From assembly GCF_000022485.1 (NCBI RefSeq), contig NC_012623.1, positions 2,382,501-2,446,500 on the forward strand: a DNA stretch of 64,000 bases. Direction: 5' to 3'. Positions 47,362 to 58,359 of this stretch are shown one piece after another. The notes below the pieces were generated by a model that saw only the letters and a program-made list of their open reading frames with translations, was not told the origin of the DNA and did no database searches. The stretch comes from Sulfolobus islandicus Y.N.15.51. GTDB taxonomy: Archaea > Thermoproteota > Thermoprotei_A > Sulfolobales > Sulfolobaceae. Within the stretch, counting starts at the first letter, position 1; the number at the start of each line of letters is the position of its first letter. Both the position numbers and the translations under genes were made by a program.

Positions 47362-48110
47362 GAAAATTGGTGAAGTTTTTAAACATTAATTTTCCGCAAA
47401 TAGATTTAATAGTATATGGTCGTGGTCTTGAACTCCCTTCATTTACTCTTGCAAGAGCTCTTTCTTCCTTGAAGAATAAAATAATCAGCACATTAAATAT
47501 TTATGATTTTCTGTTTATTTACAATCCCTATGTTGAAGTTTCAAACGTTGTAGCGTTTACTGGGGACGAAAATGAATTGCGGGAACTTTTAGATGGTCTA
47601 GAGAGTTTAAGAGTAAGAGGAAGCATTTACCATTGTGGTGTTACAGATATTAAACCTAGATATAATCTTATTTCAATTAATAGTTTGGATAAAACTTTCT
47701 GTGAGATTAATCTATCCCTATCCATTTTAAAGGTATTAAGTAATAATAAAAATACAGAGAGAGAAAAAAGAATTTTAGATCAATTAAACGACCTTTCGGA
47801 TTTAGATGATTACGTGAAGAATTATGCCAAAGTTTTCAACCCGGATTTGCCTATTCTCTTATCTCCGGTCATGGTTCCAGCTAAGTCCTTCTTAGAGAGT
47901 CTTGGGATAAATGTTTCAAGTTATTTTGATACTAAAATATTAGATGGTGCACAAATAGTTTATACTGGTGTCGATATGTATATTACTAGAAGGATGATTT
48001 TTTCCTTAAAATCAAAGGGGAAAAAGGTTACTGATGTTCTGATAGATGTAGACCCACTATTAGCACCCATATATTTAAGTATGATTATGTTTTACTTAAA
48101 AAAGAAATAA
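47322..48110 (+). CDS. Conserved-looking hypothetical protein after mtnP
   Basis: 262 residues from GTG inside the end of mtnP. Predicted alpha/beta without membrane segments: [40 protein letters not shown], then [20 protein letters not shown] and [20 protein letters not shown]. Alternating strands and helices with GRG and GDE turns suggest a SIS- or nucleotide-binding-like fold, but I do not recognise the family. It is followed after 15 bp by the prenyl synthase, so it is part of the mtnP operon. Confidence 0.6.
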   Translation: MFLLQQSEDSTSIRKLVKFLNINFPQIDLIVYGRGLELPSFTLARALSSLKNKIISTLNIYDFLFIYNPYVEVSNVVAFTGDENELRELLDGLESLRVRGSIYHCGVTDIKPRYNLISINSLDKTFCEINLSLSILKVLSNNKNTEREKRILDQLNDLSDLDDYVKNYAKVFNPDLPILLSPVMVPAKSFLESLGINVSSYFDTKILDGAQIVYTGVDMYITRRMIFSLKSKGKKVTDVLIDVDPLLAPIYLSMIMFYLKKK

Positions 48111-48125
48111 AGGAGGTTCTGCTGA

Positions 48126-48971
48126 TTGAGCATCATAGAGTTTTGGCTAGAAGCTAAGACTACTATAGACAAATTAATCGAACAATTTCTAAATTCAAAT
48201 AGGGATTGGGATCTAGTTGATATAAGTACTTATATTCTTAAAGATGGTAAGCGCTTTAGGGGAACTTTAAACATGTTCTTTACTGTTGCTTTAGGTGGAG
48301 ATATTAAGGACTCTTACGGTGGTGCTTTGGCTATTGAAATTTTACATTCTGCTTCTTTAGCTTTAGACGATATAGTTGACCTTGATGTGACTAGGAGAGG
48401 TGATAAAGCTGCGTGGGTTATATACGGAAATAGGAAAGTAATATTCATAACCAATTATCTTATTCCCACTGCTCTCAGGATAATTCAGACTTCTTATGGT
48501 GACGATGCGTTAAATACGAGCATTGAGTTGTGGAAAGACACTTCAGTTGGCGCTTTAAGGGATATGTATGATAATAATGATTACATACGAACAATTGAGT
48601 TAAAAACTGGTAGTTTATTTAAGCTTTCCACAGTGTTATCTGCATATGCTTCTAAGCACTATAATACGAAACAACAGATGTTGGATGTTGGCAAGTATTT
48701 AGGAATAATCTATCAAATAATAGACGACTTTGTTGACTATAAAACTAAGAAATTAGAGGAGATAGATGGTAGTGCCAAGCAATTATTCAAGTATTACAGA
48801 GAGGGAAAGTTGGAAGAGTATGTTAGGTCAGTATATTTAGAATATAAGCAAAAATATGATGAGCTAATAAGTAACATTCCCTTCCAATCTAAATATATTA
48901 GTGAGATACGATCCCTTCCAGAGTTCTTAGCTAACGGTCTTCTAAAGGAGGCTAACATAGATAAGATTTAA
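48126..48971 (+). CDS. gds-2: Hexaprenyl (trans-polyprenyl) diphosphate synthase
   Basis: 281 residues, the size of S. solfataricus hexaprenyl-PP synthase. The first Asp-rich motif is SLALDDIVDLDVTRRG (DDxxD), the second YQIIDDFVDYKTK, and the Lys/Arg of substrate binding are in LKDGKRFRGTLN. It elongates GGPP/FPP with isopentenyl-PP, probably for the caldariellaquinone side chain. TTG start with a strong GGAGG ribosome site at 48112-48116. It shares an operon with the preceding hypothetical gene and the following ATP-grasp gene. Confidence 0.85.
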   Translation: MSIIEFWLEAKTTIDKLIEQFLNSNRDWDLVDISTYILKDGKRFRGTLNMFFTVALGGDIKDSYGGALAIEILHSASLALDDIVDLDVTRRGDKAAWVIYGNRKVIFITNYLIPTALRIIQTSYGDDALNTSIELWKDTSVGALRDMYDNNDYIRTIELKTGSLFKLSTVLSAYASKHYNTKQQMLDVGKYLGIIYQIIDDFVDYKTKKLEEIDGSAKQLFKYYREGKLEEYVRSVYLEYKQKYDELISNIPFQSKYISEIRSLPEFLANGLLKEANIDKI

Positions 48972-49006
48972 GAAATTTAAATTCAAGGTCTTTTTGGTGA
49001 ATTATT

Positions 49007-49894
49007 ATTAGACTTGCAGTAATCCATGAATCTGAGAAAGTAACTAAGGCTTCTAAGCAACTTTTATTGGAAATAAAAAATAGGAATCATAGTGCCTATT
49101 ATATTAGAATTTCTAAATTGAATGCAGAAATAACAGAAAAGGGTATAGAATTCACATATAGTGGAAAGAAAATTGACATAGATGGTGGGCTAATAAGGAA
49201 TTTAGGCTTCATCTCCACCACTGAACAATTCATAAAAAGACTCGACGTATTGAGGGAGCTAGAAAGAAGTGGAGTAGTATTAATGAATAGGCCAGATTCT
49301 ATGTTGTTGGCCAGGGATAAATTTGCAAGTTTAATGCGAATGAGAAGAGCGGGTATTCCAGTTCCAAACACTGCCTTAGTCGAAGATCCCTTTGAAGTTA
49401 TGCGATTAGTAGAAAGGTGGGGTGAAGTTGTAATAAAACCCGTAGTGGGAAGTCTTGGTTTAGGATCTGTTAAAGTTTCAGATCCGGATATAGCATTTAG
49501 AGTAGCAAAGGCCATTTTATCAGTAAACCAACCAGTTTACGTTCAAAAATATGTGAAGAAACCAGATAGGGATATTAGAGTAATTGTAATTGGTGATAGG
49601 GTTTTAGGGAGTATATATAGGATATCAAAAAGCGGATGGAAGACTAATATAGCTCAAGGTGCTACAGCACAAGTTTTAATTCCAGATGCTGAATTGGAGG
49701 AGATAAGTTTAAAGAGTGTTAGAGTGCTTGGTCTGGATTATGCTGGGATAGATATTATAGAAGATGTAGAGAACGGTGGTTACAAGATAATTGAAGTCAA
49801 TGCAGCGCCTTTATGGGATGGATTTGAGGCAGCTACAAACATTAATCCAGCTAAATATATTGCCGCGCATTTAATAGAAAAGATTAGGAGATGA
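49007..49894 (+). CDS. RimK-like ATP-grasp ligase, probable ATT start
   Basis: About 296 residues. ATP-grasp landmarks are [54 protein letters not shown], and the metal site in [16 protein letters not shown]. The first standard start, TTG 49067, would cut off the coding-like [19 protein letters not shown]. Upstream of that only ATT codons follow the TGA at 48998, with GGTGA at 48996-49000 as ribosome site six bases before ATT 49007. Such enzymes add amino acids to carboxyl groups of proteins or cofactors. It is the last gene of the mtnP operon. Confidence 0.78.
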   Translation: MRLAVIHESEKVTKASKQLLLEIKNRNHSAYYIRISKLNAEITEKGIEFTYSGKKIDIDGGLIRNLGFISTTEQFIKRLDVLRELERSGVVLMNRPDSMLLARDKFASLMRMRRAGIPVPNTALVEDPFEVMRLVERWGEVVIKPVVGSLGLGSVKVSDPDIAFRVAKAILSVNQPVYVQKYVKKPDRDIRVIVIGDRVLGSIYRISKSGWKTNIAQGATAQVLIPDAELEEISLKSVRVLGLDYAGIDIIEDVENGGYKIIEVNAAPLWDGFEAATNINPAKYIAAHLIEKIRR

Positions 49895-49941
49895 GGAATA
49901 GAAAACCGTCTGATATGTGATGAGGAGCTCTCGCACCTGAT

Positions 49942-50403
49942 TCAAAGATCAAGCTCTTTCTTATCCTTTATTGATCTAAGTACAAGCATCGTATAAGTTG
50001 ATGTAACTCCATCCATATTTCCTATCTTATCTAATACTTTTGCCAAATCTTCTCTAGTTGGTACTCTCACTTTCAGTACTGCATAGTATTCTCCAGTTAC
50101 ATCATAAATTTCATAAATCTCTTTCATTTCCACTAATTGTTTTAGTATGTTATCATATTTCTTGGGATCCGCTTTTATTAATATAAAAGCTACAACGCTG
50201 AGTCCAATCTTATCGAAATCTATTTCAGTATAAAAACCCCTAATTACACCATTTTCCTTTAACCTCTTTATTCTAACATATATTGTAGCCTCACTCAAAT
50301 TGAGCATCTTAGCTAGTCTAGAGAAAGGTATTCGTGAATCTTGTTGTAGTATATTAAGTATCTTTTTATCAATATCGTCAAGATAATAAAATGAGGAATT
50401 CAA
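49942..50403 (-). CDS. Lrp/AsnC-family transcriptional regulator
   Basis: 153 residues. Helix-turn-helix [20 protein letters not shown] with [20 protein letters not shown], then a RAM domain ([40 protein letters not shown]). It overlaps the stop of the upstream flavoprotein gene by four bases (ATGA arrangement at 50400-50403), so it is co-expressed with that gene and may regulate it. Confidence 0.85.
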   Translation of the reverse strand: MNSSFYYLDDIDKKILNILQQDSRIPFSRLAKMLNLSEATIYVRIKRLKENGVIRGFYTEIDFDKIGLSVVAFILIKADPKKYDNILKQLVEMKEIYEIYDVTGEYYAVLKVRVPTREDLAKVLDKIGNMDGVTSTYTMLVLRSIKDKKELDL

Positions 50404-51398
50404 ATAAGAGACCTCCCAAAGATCTTTATTAAATCAACTCTATTAAAGTCGCCTATTGCAAATTTTAAAATTAGTTGGGGATCATTATTAAGTAACGCCT
50501 TCGAAAGTCTTACCGTGGTTGGATCTCTCTCTTTCGTCATTTTTATAATTTTTGCATGCCATTTTAACGACCAATATAACTTACTCTTTTTAAATTCCTT
50601 TTTGAAATCTTTTCCATTTAATATGGAGTCCGCTAAAATTTTTGAAGAAATAATCGACGGTCTTATTCCCTCTCCAGTTATTGCATATACTGTACCCAAC
50701 GCCTCACCCGTATAATTACCGTCTAATCTGTCTTCTATCACTCCGTAATCGGTAACCCTAGCTCCATGAAACATTTTAATTCTCCCCTTGAGGATTTGTT
50801 TTAATCTTTCCTTTAGCTCTGGAACCTCAGCATATCCTCCAATTCCAATTTTTGATCCTTCCCTATCTGGAAATACCCAAGCATAACCCAAAAAGCCAGA
50901 GTAAAAATAGAATTCCACTACTTCCTTATCTATTTCGTAGTCGGTAATGTACTGAATTGCGGGAATTGACATAGACTTACTTACACTATAATGCCCAGTT
51001 GCAAATATCACCTTGTCATGATCTATTGGTTTATCATTTACGTAGTATTTATCATCCTTTTTTACAACTTTTGAATTAAATTCTACATTTACTTCTTCTG
51101 AAAGTCTTTTTAAGAAGAGAGGTTTATCAATAATGTATCCTAATTTGTTATCTGTGCTTATATCAAAAACAAGTTTATTATCAAGATATATTCTAAAACC
51201 CCTTATCTCACTAATTATAGTTTCATTTGGTATTGGTATTATATTTTCTATTCCAGTTATTAAGCCCCATGCGCACGGTTTAAGTCCAGGTTCTTCCATA
51301 CTCTCGTAAATTGTTGCATCAACTTTTCTATTCCCTTTTAAAAAATAAGCTAGAGATAATCCTGCGGGACCAGCGCCTACTATTGCTATTCTCGTCAT
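50400..51398 (-). CDS. FAD-dependent oxidoreductase of the geranylgeranyl reductase superfamily
   Basis: 332 residues. FAD motif [20 protein letters not shown], a Cys-containing substrate loop [12 protein letters not shown], and the late [20 protein letters not shown] segment are as in geranylgeranyl-reductase-like flavoproteins. It is shorter than the GGR at 54093 and probably reduces or oxidises an isoprenoid or related lipid; the substrate is not known. Its operon contains the membrane protein at 51406 upstream (7-bp gap) and the Lrp gene downstream. Confidence 0.8.
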   Translation of the reverse strand: MTRIAIVGAGPAGLSLAYFLKGNRKVDATIYESMEEPGLKPCAWGLITGIENIIPIPNETIISEIRGFRIYLDNKLVFDISTDNKLGYIIDKPLFLKRLSEEVNVEFNSKVVKKDDKYYVNDKPIDHDKVIFATGHYSVSKSMSIPAIQYITDYEIDKEVVEFYFYSGFLGYAWVFPDREGSKIGIGGYAEVPELKERLKQILKGRIKMFHGARVTDYGVIEDRLDGNYTGEALGTVYAITGEGIRPSIISSKILADSILNGKDFKKEFKKSKLYWSLKWHAKIIKMTKERDPTTVRLSKALLNNDPQLILKFAIGDFNRVDLIKIFGRSLI

Positions 51399-51405
51399 AT
51401 ATTGT

Positions 51406-51918
51406 TCACTTTTTTCTGAAGTAAAATAAAGCTATAATAGCTAGTATTAAAAATCCAGTATATAATGGTAAGAGCGCGTAAAAGTTTGTTATAAACGCTC
51501 TGCCTATTATTGCTCCAATAATTAAAACTAATATAAATGCAAAGAATCCATTTCCTACATATAATATATCTCTCTTTATTATATTAGGTAATACCGATTT
51601 CAACACTAGAAACAAGTTATATATGAATGGAATAGATAAGGTTAACGTAACTATGGCGAATTTGTACTCATCCTGATATGCCATAACAAAGAAAACCCCC
51701 GCTACATCTGCAAATGTTGACAACGCAGTAAAGTAAAGAGTGCTAATTGCAGTTTTTATATCATTTGCCCAAGGTTTTTCAGAAATTAAAACATACACTG
51801 CAACAATAAAGTCTATTAGAGCTCCTACCAAAAATGCTATAAAAGAGTCTACCAACCCTGGAACTATTGGTAAAACTATCATCAATATGGAAAGGGGTAA
51901 TGTATAACTGGCTTTCAT
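51406..51918 (-). CDS. Hypothetical membrane protein
   Basis: 170 residues with about five to six hydrophobic helices ([59 protein letters not shown]) and a short basic tail FRKK. No conserved motif or family recognised. It is the first gene of the operon with the flavoprotein and Lrp regulator, and diverges from the asparaginase gene. Confidence 0.65.
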   Translation of the reverse strand: MKASYTLPLSILMIVLPIVPGLVDSFIAFLVGALIDFIVAVYVLISEKPWANDIKTAISTLYFTALSTFADVAGVFFVMAYQDEYKFAIVTLTLSIPFIYNLFLVLKSVLPNIIKRDILYVGNGFFAFILVLIIGAIIGRAFITNFYALLPLYTGFLILAIIALFYFRKK

Positions 51919-51975
51919 CTTATTCTTAAAGACTACTAATTAGAAAATAAAAATATCTATTCCCAATAGAAGAGT

Positions 51976-52803
51976 GTGAGATATAATTTACCAGTACTCG
52001 TAATACACGGCGGAGCAGGAAGTTGGCAAATAGTTAATCAAGATAAGGCGAAACTGACAATAAGCGAAGCGTTAGAGAGAGGATATTATGAGTTTAGGAA
52101 AGGTTCTGCGCTTGAAGCCGTAGTAGAGGCCATATACTATATGGAGGAGTCTGGAGTTTTCGATGCTGGAAAAGGTAGTGTAAGAAACTCAGCTGGATAT
52201 ATTGAAATGGACGCTGGAATAATGATAGGTAATACACTTCAAGTGGGGGGTATTATGGGATTGAGAGAAGGTAGCGCGATAAAAAAGGCTTTGGAAATCT
52301 TACTTCAAAATAGGCATGTATTAATGATAGGTAGTGGCGATAATACTTCTAATAATAAGAATGCAATTTCAGAAAGTAAGGTTTCCGGAGATACTGTAGG
52401 TGCAGTAGCTCTAGACCAACATGGTAATCTAGTTGCCGGAACTAGCACTGGTGGGATAAAGGGAAAATTACCGGGTAGAGTTGGGGATTCTCCTATTCCG
52501 GGCGCAGGCTATTACGCAACGCCGAATGTAGCTGTTTCTAGTACTGGAATTGGTGAGATAATTTTAAGGATGTTACCAGCTAAAGAAGTTGATATTTTAG
52601 TCTCATTGGGTTTCACTATTGATGATGCACTAAGAGCTGTGATAAACAAAATAACTAAAATTTTTGGAAAAGATAATATAGGAATGATAGGATTAGATAA
52701 ATATGGAAATGCCTCGGCTTACTATAATACAAAAGGGATGGCTAGAGGTGTCATTTCCTCAGATGGAGTTAAGAAAGTGTATGTCTTCGAGGGTGAGATC
52801 TAA
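51976..52803 (+). CDS. Plant-type L-asparaginase / isoaspartyl peptidase
   Basis: 275 residues from [15 protein letters not shown] is the N-terminal signature. The autoproteolysis site and nucleophile Thr lie in [20 protein letters not shown], followed by [20 protein letters not shown], typical of N-terminal nucleophile (T2) hydrolases. The precursor self-cleaves before this Thr. It hydrolyses asparagine or isoaspartyl dipeptides. The stop is followed directly by the phosphoesterase ATG, so they are co-transcribed. Confidence 0.88.
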   Translation: MRYNLPVLVIHGGAGSWQIVNQDKAKLTISEALERGYYEFRKGSALEAVVEAIYYMEESGVFDAGKGSVRNSAGYIEMDAGIMIGNTLQVGGIMGLREGSAIKKALEILLQNRHVLMIGSGDNTSNNKNAISESKVSGDTVGAVALDQHGNLVAGTSTGGIKGKLPGRVGDSPIPGAGYYATPNVAVSSTGIGEIILRMLPAKEVDILVSLGFTIDDALRAVINKITKIFGKDNIGMIGLDKYGNASAYYNTKGMARGVISSDGVKKVYVFEGEI

Positions 52804-53343
52804 ATGAAGATATTAGTAATGAGCAATATTAGATTCCCCGAACCTCATGTTGAAAGTATGTTATCAAGTATTATAAAGAAGGAGGAGCCAGAAGTTATAG
52901 TATTAAATGGTGATACTACCCAATGCTATTGGGACTATGAGTGTCCTAGAGTCATTGATGTGCTCTACGTTATTAGGAGTATAGCTCCCTGGGCTCAGAT
53001 AATATACGTTCAAGGAGATATGGATCCTCATGCAATAAAATGTATAACTGCAGAACCCAGATATAGGGAGGAAATAATTGGTACAACTATGTATATTGCG
53101 GAAGCAGCCTCTGTCAAATACCACATTATTCATGGACACCAGGGAGAAATAGATCAGTTGAGGAAAAGTATTGGGGCTGGACCATGGGATTGGCTAGTAA
53201 TAGGACAATATAAGAGGTTAGAAATCGATAAACTAGCAAGAGTATTATATAGTGGTGGTATCACTAGGGAATTTCCGCCAGAAGCAAGAGGTTATGTAGT
53301 TATCACTGACTCAAATTTTTACATTAGGAATCTCAGAACCTAA
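52804..53343 (+). CDS. YfcE-like metallophosphoesterase, divergent
   Basis: 179 residues. [25 protein letters not shown] (GN(M/D)H equivalent) and [11 protein letters not shown] (GHT) give the metal centre order of MJ0936/YfcE phosphodiesterases. The first motif, normally SDxHG, is SNIRFPEPH here, so one metal ligand may be altered and activity is uncertain. Co-transcribed with the asparaginase. The end overlaps the convergent small gene by four bases. Confidence 0.75.
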   Translation: MKILVMSNIRFPEPHVESMLSSIIKKEEPEVIVLNGDTTQCYWDYECPRVIDVLYVIRSIAPWAQIIYVQGDMDPHAIKCITAEPRYREEIIGTTMYIAEAASVKYHIIHGHQGEIDQLRKSIGAGPWDWLVIGQYKRLEIDKLARVLYSGGITREFPPEARGYVVITDSNFYIRNLRT

Positions 53344-53576
53344 CCACATGTTGGGAAATACATTCTTCGCGCAAGTTCTAGTATTTTCACATCATATACT
53401 TCTTCTATGGGATTCAAATCAGATCCCTCTTCCCAAATTTTGTAGTTGTTTGCAAATATACTATTCTTCTCTCCACTATAAAACAATATTTCTTTTATAA
53501 ATGGTATTTTTCTGAGAGAGTTGACTATTTTTCTTATATTATTATCCATTATCCTATACTTGACTACTACAATCAC
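53340..53576 (-). CDS. Small hypothetical protein
   Basis: 78 residues, or 69 from ATG at 53549 ([20 protein letters not shown]). Mixed alpha/beta: [20 protein letters not shown], then [17 protein letters not shown]. No family recognised. Four-base tail overlap with the phosphoesterase gene on the other strand suggests a real, compactly packed gene. Confidence 0.45.
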   Translation of the reverse strand: MIVVVKYRIMDNNIRKIVNSLRKIPFIKEILFYSGEKNSIFANNYKIWEEGSDLNPIEEVYDVKILELARRMYFPTCG

Positions 53577-53669
53577 ATATTATAATTGTCCCTCTATTCT
53601 CTTAAGATAATTGATAATAATAGATGGTATTTTCATAAACCATTTAAATCTGAGTCTTACTAATAGCTT

Positions 53670-54053
53670 ATGCAACTTGAAAATAAGCCAATTGTAGTGA
53701 TCTCTTCAACCAACGCTGAGGAAATACCGAATTTCATTAGGGCGATGTTTAAGGATTGCAAGTTAAATGGGAGTAAGAAATTAATAATAAATTTCATTTC
53801 ATCAATTTCTTACCCAGAGTTTATACAAAATGCCAGGGAGGCCCTTTTAGATAATATAGATTTAGGTGCGTATATTTACATTTGGAAACCCGAAGAGGTT
53901 GACCAAATGATGAAAAAGATCTTGGAAAATCGTCAAGATATGAAAGGTATAATAATATATTGTGATGATAATAATAAACATAAGATCGAAAAAATACTTC
54001 ATAAGGTTCCTAATTCGATAAAGGCAAATATTATAAAGGATTATTGTAAATAA
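53670..54053 (+). CDS. Small hypothetical alpha/beta protein
   Basis: 127 residues. KPIVVISSTNAEEIPNFIRA, KKLIINFISSISYPEFIQNA and GIIIYCDDNNKHKIEKILHK alternate strand and helix like a small Rossmann-type fold, without a P-loop. No family recognised. TTTAAATC about 27 bases upstream indicates its own leaderless promoter. It precedes the geranylgeranyl reductase by 39 bp and may be co-transcribed. Confidence 0.5.
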   Translation: MQLENKPIVVISSTNAEEIPNFIRAMFKDCKLNGSKKLIINFISSISYPEFIQNAREALLDNIDLGAYIYIWKPEEVDQMMKKILENRQDMKGIIIYCDDNNKHKIEKILHKVPNSIKANIIKDYCK

Positions 54054-54092
54054 TTTTTTATTCTAACGAGGGAAGTAGATAGTGGTGCTAAA

Positions 54093-55454
54093 TTGAAAAG
54101 CGCCGAATATGATGTTTTAATTATTGGTTTAGGTATAGCTGGTGCATCACTTGCTTGGAAACTATCTCAATCTAACCTTAAGGTCTTAGCCATAGATAGT
54201 AAACCATGGAATAGGTTTGGCGATAAACCTTGTGGAGATGCAATAAGCAAGGAACATTTCGATAACTTGGGGATGCCTTATCCTCAAGGCAAAGAGTTGG
54301 AGGAGAAAGTGGAAGGTATAAAGCTGTATAGCCCTGACATGAAAACCGTTTGGACTGTAAAAGGAGAAGGTTTTGAAATTGATTCTCCCAGTTATGTACA
54401 GAGGCTGACCAAAGAGGCTAGAGATAGGGGAGTTGAAATTTTAGATCTAACGACTGCGATGAAACCGATAATAGTTGGCAATAAAGTGGAAGGAGCGGTC
54501 TTGTTTAACAGAAGGACTAATGAAACTATAGAGGCTAAAGCTAAAATTACCGTCGATGCTACTGGATATTCAACCAGTTTTAGAAGTAAGCTTCCATTTG
54601 AATTTCCGGTGACCGAGTCATTAGATGACAAAGACGCTGATGTTGCATATAGAGAAGTGTTAAATAGTAAGGATGAAATTGATGAATATCCGTATTTAAG
54701 GATATTCATAACACAGAAGGCTTCTCCAGGTGGTTATTGGTGGTACTTTCCGAAAGGACCAAATAAGGTCAATGTTGGTTTAGGTATACAGGGAGGCATG
54801 GGTTATCCCAGTATTCATGAATTCTACAATAAATACGTCGACTATTACGCTCCAGATATAGATAAGAAAAGGCTATTAGTTAAAGGTGGAGCGTTAGTAC
54901 CTACTAGAAGGCCCCTTGCAACTATCGTATGGGATGGTGTAGCAGTAATAGGTGACTCGGCATTTACAGTGAATCCAGTACATGGAGGAGGTAAAGGTTC
55001 TGCAATGATTTCAGCTTATTGTGTTGGTAAAGCTATACTTAATGCATTTGAGAATAATGATTTCTCTGCAAAAGGACTATGGAATGCTAATGAGTGTTAT
55101 ATAGAGAGATATGGTGCTAAGCAAGCTAGCCTTGACTTATTTAGAAGATTTTTACAGAAGTTAAGTGATGATGAGATAAATTATGGAATGAGTAGGAAAG
55201 TGATAAGAGAGGAGGACTTATTGGAGGCAAGTGCGAATGGTGATCTTCAGCTTTCCACAGCTGAAAAAGCAATGAGAGCTATTATGGCTCTTGGAAAGCC
55301 ATCATTACTATTTAAGCTAAAGACTGTTGCCGAGTATATGAAAAAGGTTAAGGATGTTTATAAGCGCTTCCCAGCAGAGCCTAATGGTTTAATGAAGTGG
55401 AAATATAGCGTGGACTCGATAATTTTAGAATTTAATAAGGCTTTGGAAAAGTAG
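54093..55454 (+). CDS. Geranylgeranyl reductase (archaeal lipid saturation)
   Basis: 453 residues from TTG, the length of the characterised Sulfolobus acidocaldarius enzyme. FAD motif [20 protein letters not shown], the Cys loop [20 protein letters not shown], the [18 protein letters not shown] strand and [18 protein letters not shown] closing motif are all conserved. It reduces double bonds of geranylgeranyl chains in archaeal membrane lipids, at the membrane surface. The 3' end overlaps the convergent DUF2070 gene by 30 bases. Confidence 0.88.
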   Translation: MKSAEYDVLIIGLGIAGASLAWKLSQSNLKVLAIDSKPWNRFGDKPCGDAISKEHFDNLGMPYPQGKELEEKVEGIKLYSPDMKTVWTVKGEGFEIDSPSYVQRLTKEARDRGVEILDLTTAMKPIIVGNKVEGAVLFNRRTNETIEAKAKITVDATGYSTSFRSKLPFEFPVTESLDDKDADVAYREVLNSKDEIDEYPYLRIFITQKASPGGYWWYFPKGPNKVNVGLGIQGGMGYPSIHEFYNKYVDYYAPDIDKKRLLVKGGALVPTRRPLATIVWDGVAVIGDSAFTVNPVHGGGKGSAMISAYCVGKAILNAFENNDFSAKGLWNANECYIERYGAKQASLDLFRRFLQKLSDDEINYGMSRKVIREEDLLEASANGDLQLSTAEKAMRAIMALGKPSLLFKLKTVAEYMKKVKDVYKRFPAEPNGLMKWKYSVDSIILEFNKALEK

Positions 55455-57041
55455 TATAACTACAAGTAAAACATATGGTGCTACTAAGGGAATCCAAAAC
55501 GTTTTTGAAGTATAACTCCCTACGTCCTCTAGCGCCTTTAGCATAATAGAAATTATTTTTCCGAGGATCTTTACACCTTTTATCTTAACCACTTTATATT
55601 CTATGCTATTTATCTCCTTCATATTCTCTGTGGATCTCTTAATTAGTTCAGATGCTTTATTCACGATATCTTCACAAAAAGTAGCTGGAGAGTATGTAAT
55701 CCCTAGGCTTATCCCAGTACAAGAGTGATCATCTGGTGTGACTAAAATTACCTTATCAACGATTTGCCTGACTGCACTGGATATAGCGTTATTAAGTTCT
55801 TTAGTTGAGTTATTAGCGTAGATGTAAACTATAGATACTCTCTTTACTCTATCATCAAATGTGAAGACTCGTATACGACTATCACATAATCCCTCACATG
55901 TTTTAGCTAATTTTCCTTCTGCATATCCTACCAAAAGTTTCCTTGTACTTTTAATCCCTCTTTGATCCATGATGAATTCCTTTAAACTATTTATTTCGTG
56001 ATTATCGTATTCTTTTACTAGAAAAGAGTTATGGCAATCTATAAGGTAGTTATTTGAGGATAGCATATACTTCCATAGGGAAGATGGTAAATCATCTATT
56101 CCAAACTCAGGTCTCTCCATAAATGATACTCTGAATTTATCGAATTCTAATGATGTAATATCAAAAGTAGAGCGTTTTTCGATTGAAATGCCGTAAAAAG
56201 TGGCCTTATACCAATTACTACGTTCTAGCGTACTTTTCGAGATTTCTTCCATTACTTTATTTACCTCGGCTGATGAGGGTAAATCTAATTCATGGCTACC
56301 TGGTCCATGAAATACCGTTACTACGTTATTTCTTAAGGTTTTTTCAATATCATAAACGAATCTAGAACTACCAACACTATCGAAAACTCCGAAATGTATT
56401 TGTGGTATCATGAAAAGAAAATCGTCCAATTTGTACATAAATACACTCAGATTAGTTTTTACAGATACTAAATTTAGAAAATTTTCTAGAGGTACTTTAT
56501 TTTTTTCAGTTATTGCTGTTATGAAGGGAACAGCTACTTGCGTTGACTTGAACCCAAGTATTTTTACGCCCTTTCTATTAACTGTATATATATAAAAATG
56601 GAATATTAAACCTATTATAATTATATAGATTAGAAAGATAATCGAGTATTTAACGTAAAATATTATAGGGACATACGATGTAATTCCAGATAGCACTATG
56701 GAAGGAATTTCCTTATAACTACTTAGGAGAATATAAGCCATTAGCGGCATGAAAAATCCAAATGCGTAAAATGGAGCTATAGGTAACAGAGAAAGAAGAA
56801 GGTAAGGTATCGCAGTTAGATTCATAAGAAATAAGGCTAATTTTATCTTATTCTTAAAAATTATCGTTAGAAGAATTGAGTAGAGTGCAAATGAAAATAG
56901 ATAATCGAAAGTTAGTTGGAAACTCCTTAGCATTATAAATAAAGATTCTGCTGAAAAGGTTGTTGCAAATATTTTTATATTTGGCAGAGTTTTAAGATAA
57001 CCATAGTATTTCCTTGTTAAGTTTTCAGTATCCATGCCCAT
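55425..57041 (-). CDS. DUF2070 family membrane protein
   Basis: 538 residues. About six helices in residues 40-190, a large soluble domain of about 320 residues ([50 protein letters not shown]) and one C-terminal helix ([20 protein letters not shown]). This is the layout of the archaeal DUF2070 family, whose soluble part has a phosphoesterase-like pattern with conserved His/Asp residues. Biochemical role is unknown. Confidence 0.78.
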   Translation of the reverse strand: MGMDTENLTRKYYGYLKTLPNIKIFATTFSAESLFIMLRSFQLTFDYLFSFALYSILLTIIFKNKIKLALFLMNLTAIPYLLLSLLPIAPFYAFGFFMPLMAYILLSSYKEIPSIVLSGITSYVPIIFYVKYSIIFLIYIIIIGLIFHFYIYTVNRKGVKILGFKSTQVAVPFITAITEKNKVPLENFLNLVSVKTNLSVFMYKLDDFLFMIPQIHFGVFDSVGSSRFVYDIEKTLRNNVVTVFHGPGSHELDLPSSAEVNKVMEEISKSTLERSNWYKATFYGISIEKRSTFDITSLEFDKFRVSFMERPEFGIDDLPSSLWKYMLSSNNYLIDCHNSFLVKEYDNHEINSLKEFIMDQRGIKSTRKLLVGYAEGKLAKTCEGLCDSRIRVFTFDDRVKRVSIVYIYANNSTKELNNAISSAVRQIVDKVILVTPDDHSCTGISLGITYSPATFCEDIVNKASELIKRSTENMKEINSIEYKVVKIKGVKILGKIISIMLKALEDVGSYTSKTFWIPLVAPYVLLVVILLFQSLIKF

Positions 57042-57065
57042 GATAAGTTGATGGGGTGAAATAAA

Positions 57066-57362
57066 ATGGTTTTGTCAATCAATAAGGAAAAGTTAGGTGT
57101 AGACAAAGTTATAAGAAATTCGTTAGATTATTGTGACCTATATATCATACAAAAAGGTGACAAAGTGTTTCTTCTATATCTATTTGAGAGAGAAAAATAC
57201 TATTATTTCAAAATAATGCCGGAGATAATTGGGAAATGGGAAGATTGTGAAAACGTACTCTATACTGCAATCGGGCTTTTTGGCTTTGTGAATAAACAAG
57301 ATGAATTGGAACAAAAAATTAGAGAAAAGATGGAGGCGTTAATCAAAAATGTCAACACTTAA
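57066..57362 (+). CDS. Small hypothetical protein upstream of the HAD phosphatase
   Basis: 98 residues with [40 protein letters not shown] and a charged C-terminal helix ([20 protein letters not shown]). No family recognised. Its last 14 bases overlap the start of the truncated first copy of the HAD gene; before the tandem duplication it overlapped the intact gene. GGGTGAAAT lies before the ATG. Confidence 0.5.
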   Translation: MVLSINKEKLGVDKVIRNSLDYCDLYIIQKGDKVFLLYLFEREKYYYFKIMPEIIGKWEDCENVLYTAIGLFGFVNKQDELEQKIREKMEALIKNVNT

Positions 57363-57662
57363 TGACTATCAATTAATAATAAGTGATGTAGATGGGGTAA
57401 TAGTAAGAGAAGGGGAACCAATATGGGAAAATATACAAGCGTTAAGGAATATACAAAATAATGGAGTTAAGGTTATATTTGTAACTAATAATTAAAAGAT
57501 GGAGGCGTTAATCAAAAATGTCAACACTTAATGACTATCAATTAATAATAAGTGATGTAGATGGGGTAATAGTAAGAGAAGGGGAACCAATATGGGAAAA
57601 TATACAAGCGTTAAGGAATATACAAAATAATGGAGTTAAGGTTATATTTGTAACTAATAATT
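57325..57662 (+). repeat. Exact 169-bp direct tandem duplication
   Basis: Bases 57325-57493 and 57494-57662 read the same. The unit starts AAAAGATGGAGGCG and covers the end of the small upstream gene, the HAD ribosome site and the first 48 codons of the HAD gene. As 169 is not a multiple of three, the first copy is cut off by TAA at the junction and the second copy keeps the full gene. Confidence 0.9.
57349..57495 (+). pseudogene. Truncated HAD gene start from the tandem duplication
   Basis: 48 codons identical to the start of the intact gene ([20 protein letters not shown]...), ending [10 protein letters not shown]-type sequence then TAA at the junction. It contains only the DxD motif strand and first helix, so it is not an enzyme. 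Confidence 0.85.
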
Positions 57663-58312
57663 CCGGTTTTAGTAGGATCTTATTATCTAAACAGCTGTCC
57701 TATTTAGGCCTTAAGGTTACTCCAGATATGATAATTACAAGTGGTTTGGCTGCTGCAATTTACATGAAGGAGAAGCTTAATGTTAAGTCTGTATTCGCAG
57801 TAGGCGAAGAGGGGCTTATTGAAGAATTGAAAAATCATGGTTTCTTAGTATTCTCTAATGTGGAATCAGAGAGAAACTTACCAGATGCCGTAGTGATGGG
57901 ACTGGATAGGTTAAGTACGTATGATAAACTATCGTTAGCCATGAGGTGTATAAGCAAGGGATCGAAATTCATAGTAACAAATATGGATAGACTTTGGCCA
58001 GCTAAGAATGGGTTAAAGTTGGGTGCTGGGGCGTTGGCTAGTTCTATAATTTACGCCTTGAGAAGGGATCCAGACTTTATAGCAGGGAAACCTAACACTT
58101 GGATAATAGAAATAGCCATGCGAATTTCAAGTGTTAAGAAGTTAGATAAAATTCTAGTTATAGGGGATCAGATAGAGACTGATATCCAAATGGGATACAA
58201 TATAGGTGCTGATACAGCATTAGTTTTAACTGGTATATCAACTGTTGACGATGTTGATAGGAGTAGTGTTAAGCCGAAATACGTAGTAAATAGTTTATTA
58301 GACCTTTTGTGA
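57518..58312 (+). CDS. HAD-family phosphatase (p-nitrophenylphosphatase/NagD-like)
   Basis: 264 residues. HAD motif I is [10 protein letters not shown] (DxDG), motif [11 protein letters not shown], motif III around [14 protein letters not shown] with Lys in FIAGKPNTW, and motif [15 protein letters not shown]. The C2-cap region between residues 80 and 180 fits type IIA. It dephosphorylates small phosphate esters. The gene survives behind an exact duplication of its own first 145 bases, with the ribosome site GGAGG restored by the second copy. Confidence 0.85.
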   Translation: MSTLNDYQLIISDVDGVIVREGEPIWENIQALRNIQNNGVKVIFVTNNSGFSRILLSKQLSYLGLKVTPDMIITSGLAAAIYMKEKLNVKSVFAVGEEGLIEELKNHGFLVFSNVESERNLPDAVVMGLDRLSTYDKLSLAMRCISKGSKFIVTNMDRLWPAKNGLKLGAGALASSIIYALRRDPDFIAGKPNTWIIEIAMRISSVKKLDKILVIGDQIETDIQMGYNIGADTALVLTGISTVDDVDRSSVKPKYVVNSLLDLL

Positions 58313-58359
58313 AATTGTAGAAAGAATACTTAAAAACTATTGTGCAAATATAAACTTGT

